Assembly: GCA_040507035.1 (NCBI GenBank)
Contig: JBEVVR010000023.1
Coordinates: forward strand, 75,660-139,659
Length of the DNA stretch: 64,000 bases
DNA from: Thiodiazotropha sp040507035
Lineage (GTDB): Bacteria; Pseudomonadota; Gammaproteobacteria; Chromatiales; Chromatiaceae
Direction: 5' to 3'
The position numbers and the translations under genes are program-made. The notes under the pieces are model-generated. The model was not told the DNA's origin. It worked only from the letters and a program-made list of their open reading frames with translations, and did not search any database. The first letter of the stretch is position 1, and the number at the start of each line of letters is the position of its first letter. Of this stretch, positions 26,190 through 34,539 are shown one piece after another.

Positions 26190-26216
26190 AGAGCGGGGCT
26201 GCGGCCCCGTTCTCTT
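26190..26216 (+). terminator. GC-rich hairpin after the small secreted-protein gene
   Basis: AGAGCGGGGCTGCGGCCCCG followed by a T/C-rich tail forms a stable hairpin. The T-tract is poor (TTCTCTT), so termination is likely but not certain. Confidence 0.5.
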
Positions 26217-26432
26217 CCGGTCTTTGATATTGATATACTTATAAATTAACTTTTAACTCCCTGATAGTGAATAAAAAACACAAGGCAATAGTGTGTCGAC
26301 AATAGGATTCCCAGGGGAAAAAAGTGTACCGAACCGCTGGTCCGCGGCAAAATGTTGAATTTCTCTGCATTCATTGAATCCAAATTTCAATAGACGACGT
26401 ATCCTTACTACCCTGATATCTAGAGGTGAATT

Positions 26433-28190
26433 GTGCCGTCGACACACCCAGTAGTTACAGTGCTTGTTCTGTTGCTGGTAACTTCGTCATGTGCAAGCCT
26501 CGATGGTCAGGCTGATCAGCATGCTCTGCTTCCCCAGGGGGAGATGTCAACTGTACGTACTGAAGCTAAGAAATTGATCGGGCGTTTGATCGAAGAGGAG
26601 ATAGTCCCTGGAGTGAGCATCGCCCTGGTAGATGATCAGGGTCCGATCTGGCTGGAAGGCTTTGGGAACGCTGACAACCGTAGTGGAGAGCGGGTCGATA
26701 GCCGTACCCTGTTCCGGGTCGGATCTATGACCAAGCCGGTTACTGCGCTCGCCGTGATGCAGCTTGTGGCGGAGGGTAAGATCGACTTGGACGGCGCGCT
26801 GAGTGAGCAGCTGGACGGCTTTTCGATTCGCCATCACGATCATCAGACTGCAGCACCGGTGACACCGCGCCAACTGCTGAGCCACCGTAGCGGTCTACCC
26901 AGCGATTTGCGTAAAGGTATGTACACCGACACCCCCTTCACCCAGGTGACGAAGCTGCTGCATGATGAGTATGCCGCCTATCGCCCCGGAAAGCGCTATA
27001 GCTATTCAAATGTGGGTTATGACCTGCTTGGGCACCTGATTCAGCAACGCTCCGGTGTTGCCTATACCGAGTTTATCGAACGCTCTCTTTTTGCCCCTCT
27101 TGGCATGAAAAGCAGCGGCTTTAGCCTCGCGGAGGAAAAGACGGCCAGGTTTTCAGCCGGTCACATGGATGGCATGGTTCGACCACAACCACCGCTTCGA
27201 GATACTCCGGCACTGGGTCTCTACTCCAGCGCTGAGGAGCTGGGAGTGTTGATGAGCGCCATGCTTGCTCGGCGTGTACCCGGACTGCCGGCGGAACTGC
27301 TACAGCAGATGTGGCAGCCACAGGGCTCAGATGGCCAGATTTCGCTGGGTGTATTACCGGGGTTTGGTTGGTTCATAGAAGACCATTCGGTGATTGGGAA
27401 GCGAGTGCGCCACGGCGGTACGACACTGTTGTTCGGATCGGAGATGGCATTGCTCACGGAACAGGGATTGGGTATTGCCGTGTTGGCGAATGGCGCAGGC
27501 AGTAACAGGATCGCAAAAGAGTTGGCCACCGCCATTCTTACCATCGCGGCTTCGATACAGGGGACCATCCCAGAGCAGCATCTGCAGCGGATTGCCGAGA
27601 AGAAACCACCCGGTTTTAGCACACCGTCAGGCGGATATGCCACCGACCTGGGGCTGTTAATGGTTGATGCGGAGCAGCCCAGGCTCTGTGCCTGCATTAT
27701 TGAGCGTATTCTTGATTTGGTCCGCTTCGAAGACGGCAGCCTGGGACTTACCCCGGAGAGTATCAGGGAGCTACCGGAGGGTTATCGGGTACTGGGTGAG
27801 TTGCGACTGCGTGAACGTGATGTCAATGGTATGGAGGTCTTGGTGGCAGACCGTAATGGCAATGAGATCATGCTCGGCAATAGAATCGAATCGGACCAAT
27901 GGCAGTCCAGCTGGAGGCAACGATTGGGCAGCTACAGAACCATCAATCCGGATGGCGAATTCTCCATTGAAGATCTCAAATTGAGCGACCAGGATGGTGT
28001 GCTCTGTCTCCACTATCGAGCACCTCATTTGAGTGACAACCAGATCAGAGTCCCTTTGCAGCCGATATCCCCCACTGAAGCGGTTGTGCAGGGGTTTGGT
28101 CGCGGTGGCGGGGAGACGGTACAGATCGTGGAAGTGAATGGCAAACAATGCCTGAAATTTTCCGGCTATATGGGAGAGCCTCGGGATTAA
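26433..28190 (+). CDS. Beta-lactamase-family serine hydrolase lipoprotein
   Basis: 585 residues from a GTG with GAGGTG just upstream. The N-terminus (VVTVLVLLLVTSSCASL) is a lipoprotein signal with cleavage before Cys, so the enzyme is anchored in the envelope. The serine beta-lactamase/penicillin-binding fold is complete: SMTK near residue 100 (nucleophile Ser and Lys), YSYSNVGY with the YxN motif near 190, and HGG near 327. The C-terminal 190 residues form a beta-rich extension seen in class-C-like esterases and peptidases. The substrate is unknown; such proteins are mostly peptidases or esterases, seldom true beta-lactamases. Confidence 0.85.
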   Translation: MPSTHPVVTVLVLLLVTSSCASLDGQADQHALLPQGEMSTVRTEAKKLIGRLIEEEIVPGVSIALVDDQGPIWLEGFGNADNRSGERVDSRTLFRVGSMTKPVTALAVMQLVAEGKIDLDGALSEQLDGFSIRHHDHQTAAPVTPRQLLSHRSGLPSDLRKGMYTDTPFTQVTKLLHDEYAAYRPGKRYSYSNVGYDLLGHLIQQRSGVAYTEFIERSLFAPLGMKSSGFSLAEEKTARFSAGHMDGMVRPQPPLRDTPALGLYSSAEELGVLMSAMLARRVPGLPAELLQQMWQPQGSDGQISLGVLPGFGWFIEDHSVIGKRVRHGGTTLLFGSEMALLTEQGLGIAVLANGAGSNRIAKELATAILTIAASIQGTIPEQHLQRIAEKKPPGFSTPSGGYATDLGLLMVDAEQPRLCACIIERILDLVRFEDGSLGLTPESIRELPEGYRVLGELRLRERDVNGMEVLVADRNGNEIMLGNRIESDQWQSSWRQRLGSYRTINPDGEFSIEDLKLSDQDGVLCLHYRAPHLSDNQIRVPLQPISPTEAVVQGFGRGGGETVQIVEVNGKQCLKFSGYMGEPRD

Positions 28191-28272
28191 TCGCCGTTCC
28201 GGGGCAAGCCTCTTGCCGCCATCACGCCATGCCAGTACTCTTGAGGCTGGTTTTCATCCCTCGGGGGGATTC

Positions 28273-28854
28273 ATGGCGAATGGAGCTAGAGATCCACTAC
28301 AAGCCATACAGCTGCGCAATCAGGAGCTGGAGCAGCTGTTGGCTGCCTGTGCCCTCAAGGACCGCAAGGCGTTTTCCCGTCTCTACAGCATCACATCAGC
28401 GAAACTATATGGCGTTGTGCTGCGTATATTAAACAGAGAGGTGTTGGCACAAGACTGCCTGCAGGAGGCCTACATCAAGGTGTGGAACAACGCGGCTGAC
28501 TATCGTTCGCAAGTGGCGGCCCCTTTGACTTGGATGTCGGCGATTGCGAGAAATCAGGCGTTGGATCTGTTGCGTAAGCACAAGCGGGAGTTGTTGGAGG
28601 GTGATGACAAACGCCCGCAGCGGGTTGACGATGACCCGCTGCCACTGGATGGTCTGAGTCGTAGTGACGAGGGTAGGCGTCTGCAGCAGTGTCTGCAGCA
28701 GTTGAAGCAACAACAGCGACAGGTCATTGCCTTGGCCTATTTCAAGGGATTGACCCATGATGAGCTGGCAGCCTACACCGACACGCCACTGGGTACCGTC
28801 AAGACATGGATACGTCGCGGTCTGGATCAATTACGGAGGTGTCTTGAATCATGA
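28273..28854 (+). CDS. ECF-type RNA polymerase sigma factor
   Basis: About 193 residues from the ATG at 28273 (MANGARDP). Region 2 is visible in LYSITSAKLYGVVLRILNRE and DCLQEAYIKVWNNAADY, with LTWMSAIARNQALDLLRKHK. Region 4 is VIALAYFKGLTHDELAAYTD, then PLGTVKTWIRRGLDQLRRCL. The gene overlaps the following anti-sigma gene by four bases. This arrangement matches the SigK/RskA type of ECF group, which responds to envelope or oxidative stress. Its targets are not visible in the window. Confidence 0.93.
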   Translation: MANGARDPLQAIQLRNQELEQLLAACALKDRKAFSRLYSITSAKLYGVVLRILNREVLAQDCLQEAYIKVWNNAADYRSQVAAPLTWMSAIARNQALDLLRKHKRELLEGDDKRPQRVDDDPLPLDGLSRSDEGRRLQQCLQQLKQQQRQVIALAYFKGLTHDELAAYTDTPLGTVKTWIRRGLDQLRRCLES

Positions 28855-29543
28855 TGCCTGATAAAGAAACTGAAACGCGCAATATCCTTGCCGGTGAATA
28901 CGTCCTCGGTACCCTGGAGGGTGAGGAGCGCATCGAGTTTGAGCGGCTTTTACGATCGGATACCCAGCTTCAGGAGGAGGTTGAAGCCTGGCAACGGCGA
29001 ATGGCGCCCATGCTGGATACCATTGAGCCGGTAACGCCACCCGAGGCAGTGTGGGATCAGATCTCCCGGCGCATCGAAGCGACCGATCCTGATCCGGAGG
29101 AGGGCGGCGGTATTTGGAACAGCCTCAGCTTCTGGCGTAATCTCGGGATGGTCACCGCCACCCTGGTCTTGGTACTGGGTATGGCCCTGATGACAACCAG
29201 GCAGGGGGTGATGGAGATGGAGAGCATCATGGTGGTCCTCAACGATCAATCAAGGCCCGGTTGGTTGGTGGGTGCACCTGCACATGAGCGTTTTCTCAAG
29301 GTCAAAGCCGTAGAGCCGACGCCTTTACCGAAAGGTAAAGTCTGTCAGCTATGGTTGGAGGATGAGCAGGGACAGCTTCATCCCTTGGGGCTGCTACCTC
29401 ACGATGGCAGTGAGGTGATGGATCTGCCAGCAATCCTCGGCGATCAGGATCGATTCAAGGTCTCGATAGAAGAGCTGAAACAGCTGCCAAAGGATAAGCC
29501 GAGTAGTGAGATCGTATTCGAGGGTAGTCTGACCGAGATCTGA
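28851..29543 (+). CDS. Membrane anti-sigma factor (RskA type)
   Basis: 230 residues. The N-terminal zinc-less anti-sigma domain begins NILAGEYVLGTLEGEERIEF and DTQLQEEVEAWQRRMAPM, typical of RskA relatives. One membrane helix is at about 100-120 (LGMVTATLVLVLGMALM). The periplasmic part carries the family sequence LPKGKVCQLWLEDEQGQLHP, then LGLLPHDGSEV. It should hold the sigma factor inactive until a periplasmic signal arrives. The ATGA overlap with the sigma gene couples their synthesis. Confidence 0.9.
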   Translation: MMPDKETETRNILAGEYVLGTLEGEERIEFERLLRSDTQLQEEVEAWQRRMAPMLDTIEPVTPPEAVWDQISRRIEATDPDPEEGGGIWNSLSFWRNLGMVTATLVLVLGMALMTTRQGVMEMESIMVVLNDQSRPGWLVGAPAHERFLKVKAVEPTPLPKGKVCQLWLEDEQGQLHPLGLLPHDGSEVMDLPAILGDQDRFKVSIEELKQLPKDKPSSEIVFEGSLTEI

Positions 29544-29875
29544 ACACACTCTCTGATCCCTGCCAAGTAGCCTTGTCCAGCACTCGGAAATAGCCGGTTT
29601 AAGAGACTAAATTCATCAGGGATGCTTAAGGATTAGTTGGATGAGTCTCTGGTATCGGTTGTTGTTATCTTCCTGGCTCTGGTTTTCTTGAGCGTTCTGA
29701 CGTGGTTTAATTCCATAAATTCAGTTTGGTTTTTCCCTGCTTTAATGACATACGATTGGGGTATGGATTGCTTGCCATTGGCTAAATCAAATTGGCAAGA
29801 GAGGAGGGATATGTGGATGTGGAAGCGTCGCGGAGTTGTATGTAACGCATTGTTATGAAATAAAAAAAGATACCA
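29544..29875. other. 332-base gap, possible small hydrophobic frame only
   Basis: A TTG-started plus-strand frame at 29637-29858 encodes a hydrophobic stretch (SLVSVVVIFLALVFLSVLTW) and could be a one-helix peptide. It has no clear ribosome-binding site or relatives that I know, so I do not call it a gene. Otherwise the gap presumably holds the promoter of the GGDEF-EAL gene. Confidence 0.35.
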
Positions 29876-32425
29876 ATGCAAATGTGGAGAAGCAAAGGCC
29901 TGATACCTGACCTGGATTCCTATCGAGGGCGCTATGCTCTTTTCTCCTTACTGGTCGGTGCGGCTTTGGTCAGTTTTGCCTACCTCGGGTGGAGTCTCGT
30001 CAACAATATCAGCCAGAGACAGATTAATAATATCACCGCCCGTACCATTGCGGCTGGTGTCCTGGTAGATGCCCAAACCCAGCTCAATCTGTTGGAAAAC
30101 AATCTGCAGCGTATCCTCAATGAGCCGATGGCGGAGGAGTTGACCGCGACAGAGGATGCACTGCACAACCTTGAACAGGTACTCATCGATCTGATTGATT
30201 CCCTGAAGAGGTTGCCCTCGGATGAGGGCAAGCTGGCCGAGGGTATGCTCGAGGATAAGCTGCAACTGGAGCGGCAGGTGCAGAGACTGATCGATGTTCG
30301 GCGTGATGTTGAAGGCTGGTTTCCCGCGATGAACCTGATGCTGGAGGAGATGTATCCCCACAACAAGGGCATACTCAGCCAACTGCAGCTGCTGCGTCAG
30401 GAGGTGGAGGTGGGGTTTCCTCTGCCTCAGCAACTCGATGCGTTAAATCAAATCTCCACCCTTCAGAGATTGTGGCTGGGAATAACGGGTGAATTGCGTC
30501 TGATGGTGGCCAATCGGTTTGGTCTCTTCGCCACCAATCGGGAAGCCGAACTCTCCAGACATAGTGAAAATGTCACCGATTTTTCAGAACGCTTCAACAT
30601 GCATTTACATAGACTCGAGGGCTACTTCGATGCCAACGAGCAGGGATTTATTGTCTCCGACAGCATGAGCGAAATGCAGCTCCACTACAAATCCTGGATG
30701 AATAGTTACCGGCAGGTCATTACGTTCATGGATAAGCCCAACTGGCGCATGGATCTACACATCATGCGAGAGAAGATCACTCCATTGCTGGATCGCATTC
30801 GTCAACGCTTCTCGCGTATCGATCTGACCCTCGATACTCAATCGGCCGATGGCATCACTCAGCTCACCGACACTGCAAAACAGCTGTCACTGTCAATTCT
30901 TGGTATGGCATTGTTGGGATTACTATTGCTCTTTCTTGCCTTTCAGTTTATCAAGCGCAATCTGTTGCAGCCGATTGGGCATACCGCGTCGGCGTTGAAA
31001 CAGGAAGCCAGAGGCGGCTTGGAAATCAAGCTGCCAGCCGAGAGCAATCTGCGGGAGATTCAGGATCTGCTCGATGCCTTCAGTGATATGCGGCAACAGG
31101 TGCACAGTAGGCAGCGTCACTTGGATCATGTCGCCCACCATGATGCTCTGACCCAGCTTCCCAACAGGGTTTTGTTTCACGACAGACTTGAGCATGCATT
31201 GGCAATAGCACTCAGGGGTGATGGACTGATCGGGCTTATGTTTCTCGATCTGGACCGCTTTAAGCAGGTGAATGACAGCCTGGGCCACCTGGTAGGGGAT
31301 GAGTTGTTGAAGCTCATCGCGGAACGCCTGACCTCCCTGGTGCGTAGTTCTGACACCGTCGCTAGATTGAGCGGTGATGAGTTTGCAATTCTGATCGAGG
31401 GGATTTCGAGTCGCGAAGCTATGGTACCTCTCGCGGAAAAGGTTTTACGGGCCATAGAGCAACCGGTAGTGGTGGCTAACCAGGAGCTGCGTGTCTCTGC
31501 ATCCATTGGCATAGCGATGGCACCCCTGGACGATGTCTCTGCCGACTTTCTTATCCGCGATGCCGATACCGCCATGTATGAGGCGAAGCGTCAAGGGCGT
31601 GCCGCTTATCGTTTCTTCAACAACGAAATGACAGCGCGGGCGGCGGAGGGGCTGCAGCGGGAGAATGAGGTTCGTTTGGCGGTGGAGGCGGGACAGTTCA
31701 ACTACCATTTCCAACCGATTCTTGAGTCTAACACGGGTGAGTTATACTGTTATGAAGCCCTACTGCGTTGGCAACACCCGCAGCGCGGTACGCTGACTCC
31801 TGATCAGTTTCTGCCGGTGTTGAATGACACCGGGCTGATTACGACGCTGTTTTATCCGCTTCTCGAGCAGGCCATCAAATTTCAACAAGAGCACAGTTGC
31901 GGAGCAGAAGATGTGGCCATCTCATTCAATCTCTCCGCCAGGCTGCTCAATGACCCGGTATTTTGCCGCAATCTGCTGGAGAGCCTGGTGGCGAACAAGA
32001 TATCCCCCCACTCTCTTATTCTCGAGATAACGGAAGATATCCTGACTCAAGAACTGGCAGAGGCGGACCGTTTTCTGCAACAGGCGAAGGCGCTTGGGGC
32101 ACGGGTCGCGCTGGATGATTTCGGTACCGGCCAGGCCTCCCTCGGTCACTTGCGGCAGTTTCCCTTCGATCTGCTCAAGATCGACAAAGAGTTTGTCAGC
32201 AATGTTGTTTTGGACAGCAACGATGCCAGTCTGGTGCGTGCAATGATCCAGTTGGCTCACGCCTTCAATATCGAAGTCGTCGCCGAAGGTGTGGAGAATG
32301 AGGGTCAACTGACTTTTCTTCAGCAACAGGGGTGTGACTATATACAGGGTTATCTGGTCGGATCCCCCAGGCACAAACGCCACTCCTCGAAGGCTCTGCA
32401 GGCAACGCTTCTCTTTGAAACCTGA
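29876..32425 (+). CDS. Membrane GGDEF-EAL protein (cyclic-di-GMP turnover)
   Basis: 849 residues. Two membrane helices (about 20-42 and 338-360) bracket a helical periplasmic sensor region, followed by a HAMP-like linker. The GGDEF domain starts HHDALTQLPNRVLFHDRLEH; its signature reads RLSGDEF, so the first Gly is Ser, a variant that may reduce or remove cyclase activity. The EAL domain starts near residue 627 (YEALLRWQHP). It retains the residues needed for hydrolysis: EAL, FNLSARLL, LEITED, LDDFGTG, LKIDKEF, AEGVEN and YIQGYL. The net activity is therefore probably a cyclic-di-GMP phosphodiesterase. Confidence 0.92.
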   Translation: MQMWRSKGLIPDLDSYRGRYALFSLLVGAALVSFAYLGWSLVNNISQRQINNITARTIAAGVLVDAQTQLNLLENNLQRILNEPMAEELTATEDALHNLEQVLIDLIDSLKRLPSDEGKLAEGMLEDKLQLERQVQRLIDVRRDVEGWFPAMNLMLEEMYPHNKGILSQLQLLRQEVEVGFPLPQQLDALNQISTLQRLWLGITGELRLMVANRFGLFATNREAELSRHSENVTDFSERFNMHLHRLEGYFDANEQGFIVSDSMSEMQLHYKSWMNSYRQVITFMDKPNWRMDLHIMREKITPLLDRIRQRFSRIDLTLDTQSADGITQLTDTAKQLSLSILGMALLGLLLLFLAFQFIKRNLLQPIGHTASALKQEARGGLEIKLPAESNLREIQDLLDAFSDMRQQVHSRQRHLDHVAHHDALTQLPNRVLFHDRLEHALAIALRGDGLIGLMFLDLDRFKQVNDSLGHLVGDELLKLIAERLTSLVRSSDTVARLSGDEFAILIEGISSREAMVPLAEKVLRAIEQPVVVANQELRVSASIGIAMAPLDDVSADFLIRDADTAMYEAKRQGRAAYRFFNNEMTARAAEGLQRENEVRLAVEAGQFNYHFQPILESNTGELYCYEALLRWQHPQRGTLTPDQFLPVLNDTGLITTLFYPLLEQAIKFQQEHSCGAEDVAISFNLSARLLNDPVFCRNLLESLVANKISPHSLILEITEDILTQELAEADRFLQQAKALGARVALDDFGTGQASLGHLRQFPFDLLKIDKEFVSNVVLDSNDASLVRAMIQLAHAFNIEVVAEGVENEGQLTFLQQQGCDYIQGYLVGSPRHKRHSSKALQATLLFET

Positions 32426-32499
32426 AAGATTCCCGCTTACGGCATGGTTTCGGTCGTCATCCGGCTTAAGAGTAGCCTCAGAATGGTGCGGTCAAGGCC

Positions 32500-32528
32500 T
32501 TGACAGAGATGGTAAAGTACCGTAGATT
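32500..32528 (+). promoter_or_regulatory. Sigma-70 promoter of tRNA-Glu
   Basis: A consensus TTGACA (32500-32505), a 17-base spacer and TAGATT (32523-32528) lie about 50 bases before the tRNA. Confidence 0.7.
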
Positions 32529-32576
32529 TCGCGCTCCACTTTTGCATGGGTATCTCAGGATCCCGAGCAGAAGCCT

Positions 32577-32652
32577 GTCCCCATCGTCTAGAGGCCTAGG
32601 ACACTGGCCTTTCACGCCGGTAACAGGGGTTCGACTCCCCTTGGGGACGCCA
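32577..32652 (+). tRNA. tRNA-Glu (TTC)
   Basis: The acceptor stem GTCCCCA/TGGGGAC, the TTCGA T-loop and the anticodon loop CTTTCAC give anticodon TTC, glutamate. CCA is encoded at 32650-32652. The last 20 bases of this gene region (32634-32653) recur at 34021-34040 with two changes. Confidence 0.97.
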
Positions 32653-32653
32653 T
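32634..32653 (+). repeat. tRNA-Glu 3' end, left copy of a direct repeat
   Basis: ACTCCCCTTGGGGACGCCAT matches ATTCCCCTTGGGGATGCCAT at 34021-34040 (18 of 20). Repeats of a tRNA 3' end flanking accessory DNA are the usual footprint of site-specific integration. Here the repeat would enclose about 1.4 kb with one PEP-CTERM gene. Confidence 0.6.
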
Positions 32654-32831
32654 CGCTATATAACCCGGATCGAGCAAGGCTCCAATCTGTGTTTTGCCCT
32701 CAAAGCTATAGGTTTTCCGCCCGTTAAACACTACGGGCCGAAAATCTATCGGTTCTACCAAGAGCTTCCTGAACGCCTGACGTATATAGGGTATAGTTAT
32801 ATTGGTCACTACAGTCTGGTAGTTAACGTTT

Positions 32832-33773
32832 TTAACCAATACGTCTATTTATTTTCAGAAGACCAAGTCCGACCAAACCAGTGACCAAGAGGAGCAGTGC
32901 TGATGGCTCGGGGACAGATGTGACCCGCCACACCGAATCTGCATCACTTATGTAGATTGCTCCCTGGGCGTCAAAAACGATATCATGCGGTCCATTGAAT
33001 GGTGGATTGCTATTGCCAGCGAAGCCAGATGCGAACAAGCTAATATTCCCTTGTGCATCAACTCTGAAAATCTCCTGAGTCAATATATCCGATATAAAAA
33101 CCTCACTGTTATACGATCCTGTATATCCAACACCAAAAGCACTGAAACTCCCGATTATGTCTACAGTACCCGATTGACTTGAAGAATATGCAGTGCCTGT
33201 AAGGTGATCAGTAAAGTAAAGCGTCCCATCACTGCTAATAGAAATCCCATAAGGGCCGTTAGGTGCACTAAAGCCGGATAAGAAGGTTGTGTTTGCTCCA
33301 GTAGTGCCATCTATTCTGGAAATAGTGCCATCCCCTGAGTTGGCGATGAACAAATCGTTTTTATATGAGGCTATTTCGGTCGGATAGGAATAGCCCGAAG
33401 AGAACAGGGCAGAGGTACCATCGTTTAATATTCTGTAAACATTACCTAAGCCATTGGACACAAACAGTTGATCATCATCCGTGATGGTTAGACCATTGGC
33501 AAAACCATACCCTGAGGAGAAAAGAGAAGCCGTTTGAATTCCAGAGGTGGGGGAACTAACACGGTAAACATGTCCGTCGTTGTAACTGGAAATGTACAGT
33601 CTTCCACTGCTGTCGAAATCCATTGCGTGTAGTGCAGAGCCAGGAATAGAGGTTACGAGTTCGACGTTATATCTTGTGTCATGGATGATTGGAACTGCGT
33701 ATAGGGTGATGGAAAAAGTTGCCAGTACAGCTAGCCATGAAAGTAAAATAACTTTTTTCATTGGAATATCCAT
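32832..33773 (-). CDS. PEP-CTERM beta-propeller-like secreted protein
   Basis: About 313 residues from the ATG at 33773; MKK at 33761 is an equally possible start. A signal peptide (KVILLSWLAVLATFSITLYA) comes first. The body has repeated blades of the NHL/SMP-30 type, for example ALHAMDFDSSGRLYISSYND, GLTITDDDQLFVSNGLGNVY and GISISSDGTLYFTDHLTG. The C-terminus is a PEP-CTERM sorting tag: VPEPSALLLLVTGLVGLGLL followed by KINRR. It should be handled by an exosortase, probably EpsH/XrtA-type, which is not in this window. A sigma-54-like promoter lies upstream at 33838-33853. The gene sits between two copies of the tRNA-Glu 3' end. Confidence 0.82.
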   Translation of the reverse strand: MDIPMKKVILLSWLAVLATFSITLYAVPIIHDTRYNVELVTSIPGSALHAMDFDSSGRLYISSYNDGHVYRVSSPTSGIQTASLFSSGYGFANGLTITDDDQLFVSNGLGNVYRILNDGTSALFSSGYSYPTEIASYKNDLFIANSGDGTISRIDGTTGANTTFLSGFSAPNGPYGISISSDGTLYFTDHLTGTAYSSSQSGTVDIIGSFSAFGVGYTGSYNSEVFISDILTQEIFRVDAQGNISLFASGFAGNSNPPFNGPHDIVFDAQGAIYISDADSVWRVTSVPEPSALLLLVTGLVGLGLLKINRRIG

Positions 33774-33837
33774 ATGTAGCAATTACATTTCCCAGTTACT
33801 CAATAGGCAAAGCCAAAGAGCCTCTTTGTCATTTTCC

Positions 33838-33853
33838 TGCAATATGCGTGCAA
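33838..33853 (-). promoter_or_regulatory. Sigma-54-like promoter of the PEP-CTERM propeller gene
   Basis: On the minus strand the site reads TTGCACGCATATTGCA. Compared with the -24/-12 consensus TGGCACG-N4-TTGCA only the first G of the GG pair differs, and the GC spacing is right. It lies about 65 bases before the start codon. The same promoter class precedes the three PEP-CTERM genes at 50-53 kb. Confidence 0.5.
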
Positions 33854-34020
33854 AAAATAATTTTTACAGTTACATCAGACTGTTATGAAACCCAAGCACT
33901 AGACTGCGAAAAGAAATTGTAAGGAAATCCGTCACATATGAAGTATCTTCCTAGTTTTTGATTAAACTGCTTGGCCACTGGACGGCATATACAACCCAGT
34001 TATAGGTTAAATAGGCATCA

Positions 34021-34040
34021 ATTCCCCTTGGGGATGCCAT
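34021..34040 (+). repeat. Right copy of the tRNA-Glu 3' end
   Basis: ATTCCCCTTGGGGATGCCAT repeats the 3' end of tRNA-Glu (32634-32653) with two transitions. No tRNA body precedes it. It is a candidate attachment-site scar. Confidence 0.6.
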
Positions 34041-34142
34041 AGAGTCAGATTCATAGTGATTCAACAGCCCCACATACCTTTTGCGGGGCAGTAACAGTTG
34101 GATGACGACTTACTCGGTTATATGTTTTGCGATTCGGCAGGC

Positions 34143-34445
34143 TTATTTGGATTTTCCAAGCATGCCGTCGATGATGCTTTCGCAATCCAACCAATCCTCC
34201 ACATCATGACCCGGTTCAAAGTTGCGCTGTTCGGCCCGATAGTAGGCCATGGTCGCAATCATCTCATAGCGCTCTCTTGGGCTGATAGAAGGCTTTGTGC
34301 TGCCTTTCTTCGTGGTTTTTTTAGCGGTTACTTTCTTGGCGGCTACCTTTTTCTTTACTGTCTTTTTTTTGCTCACCTTGGCCTTGGTTTTTTTCTTTGT
34401 TGCGGTGCTCTTTTCCTCTTTGCTGGCCACGTCTTTGCTCCCCAT
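34143..34445 (-). CDS. DUF2934 protein with lysine-rich histone-like tail
   Basis: 100 residues. The first half is very rich in Lys, Ala and Thr in KKKT/KKV/AKK repeats, like bacterial histone H1-type proteins. The second half is a DUF2934 domain: RERYEMIATMAYYRAEQRNF followed by DVEDWLDCESII. DUF2934 has no proven role. The basic tail suggests binding to DNA or another polyanion. It is a single gene, convergent with nothing, about 95 bases beyond the phosphoglucomutase gene on the same strand. Its KK(V/A)KK repeats resemble the middle part of the PEP-CTERM protein at 49957. Confidence 0.75.
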   Translation of the reverse strand: MGSKDVASKEEKSTATKKKTKAKVSKKKTVKKKVAAKKVTAKKTTKKGSTKPSISPRERYEMIATMAYYRAEQRNFEPGHDVEDWLDCESIIDGMLGKSK

Positions 34446-34539
34446 TGGTTAATGTAATAAATGTAGTTTAATAAGTGCGCGTGACACTCTCGCTACAGCT
34501 GCTTTATATGCGATTCATGGTTGACTTGTCTAGTCATTC

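Larger units (their letters stand above)
33783..34142. other. Intergenic region with promoter and repeat copy
   Basis: No protein gene is supported. The stretch holds the sigma-54-like site at 33838-33853 and the second tRNA-Glu 3'-end copy at 34021-34040. The rest is AT-rich and unremarkable. Confidence 0.5.
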
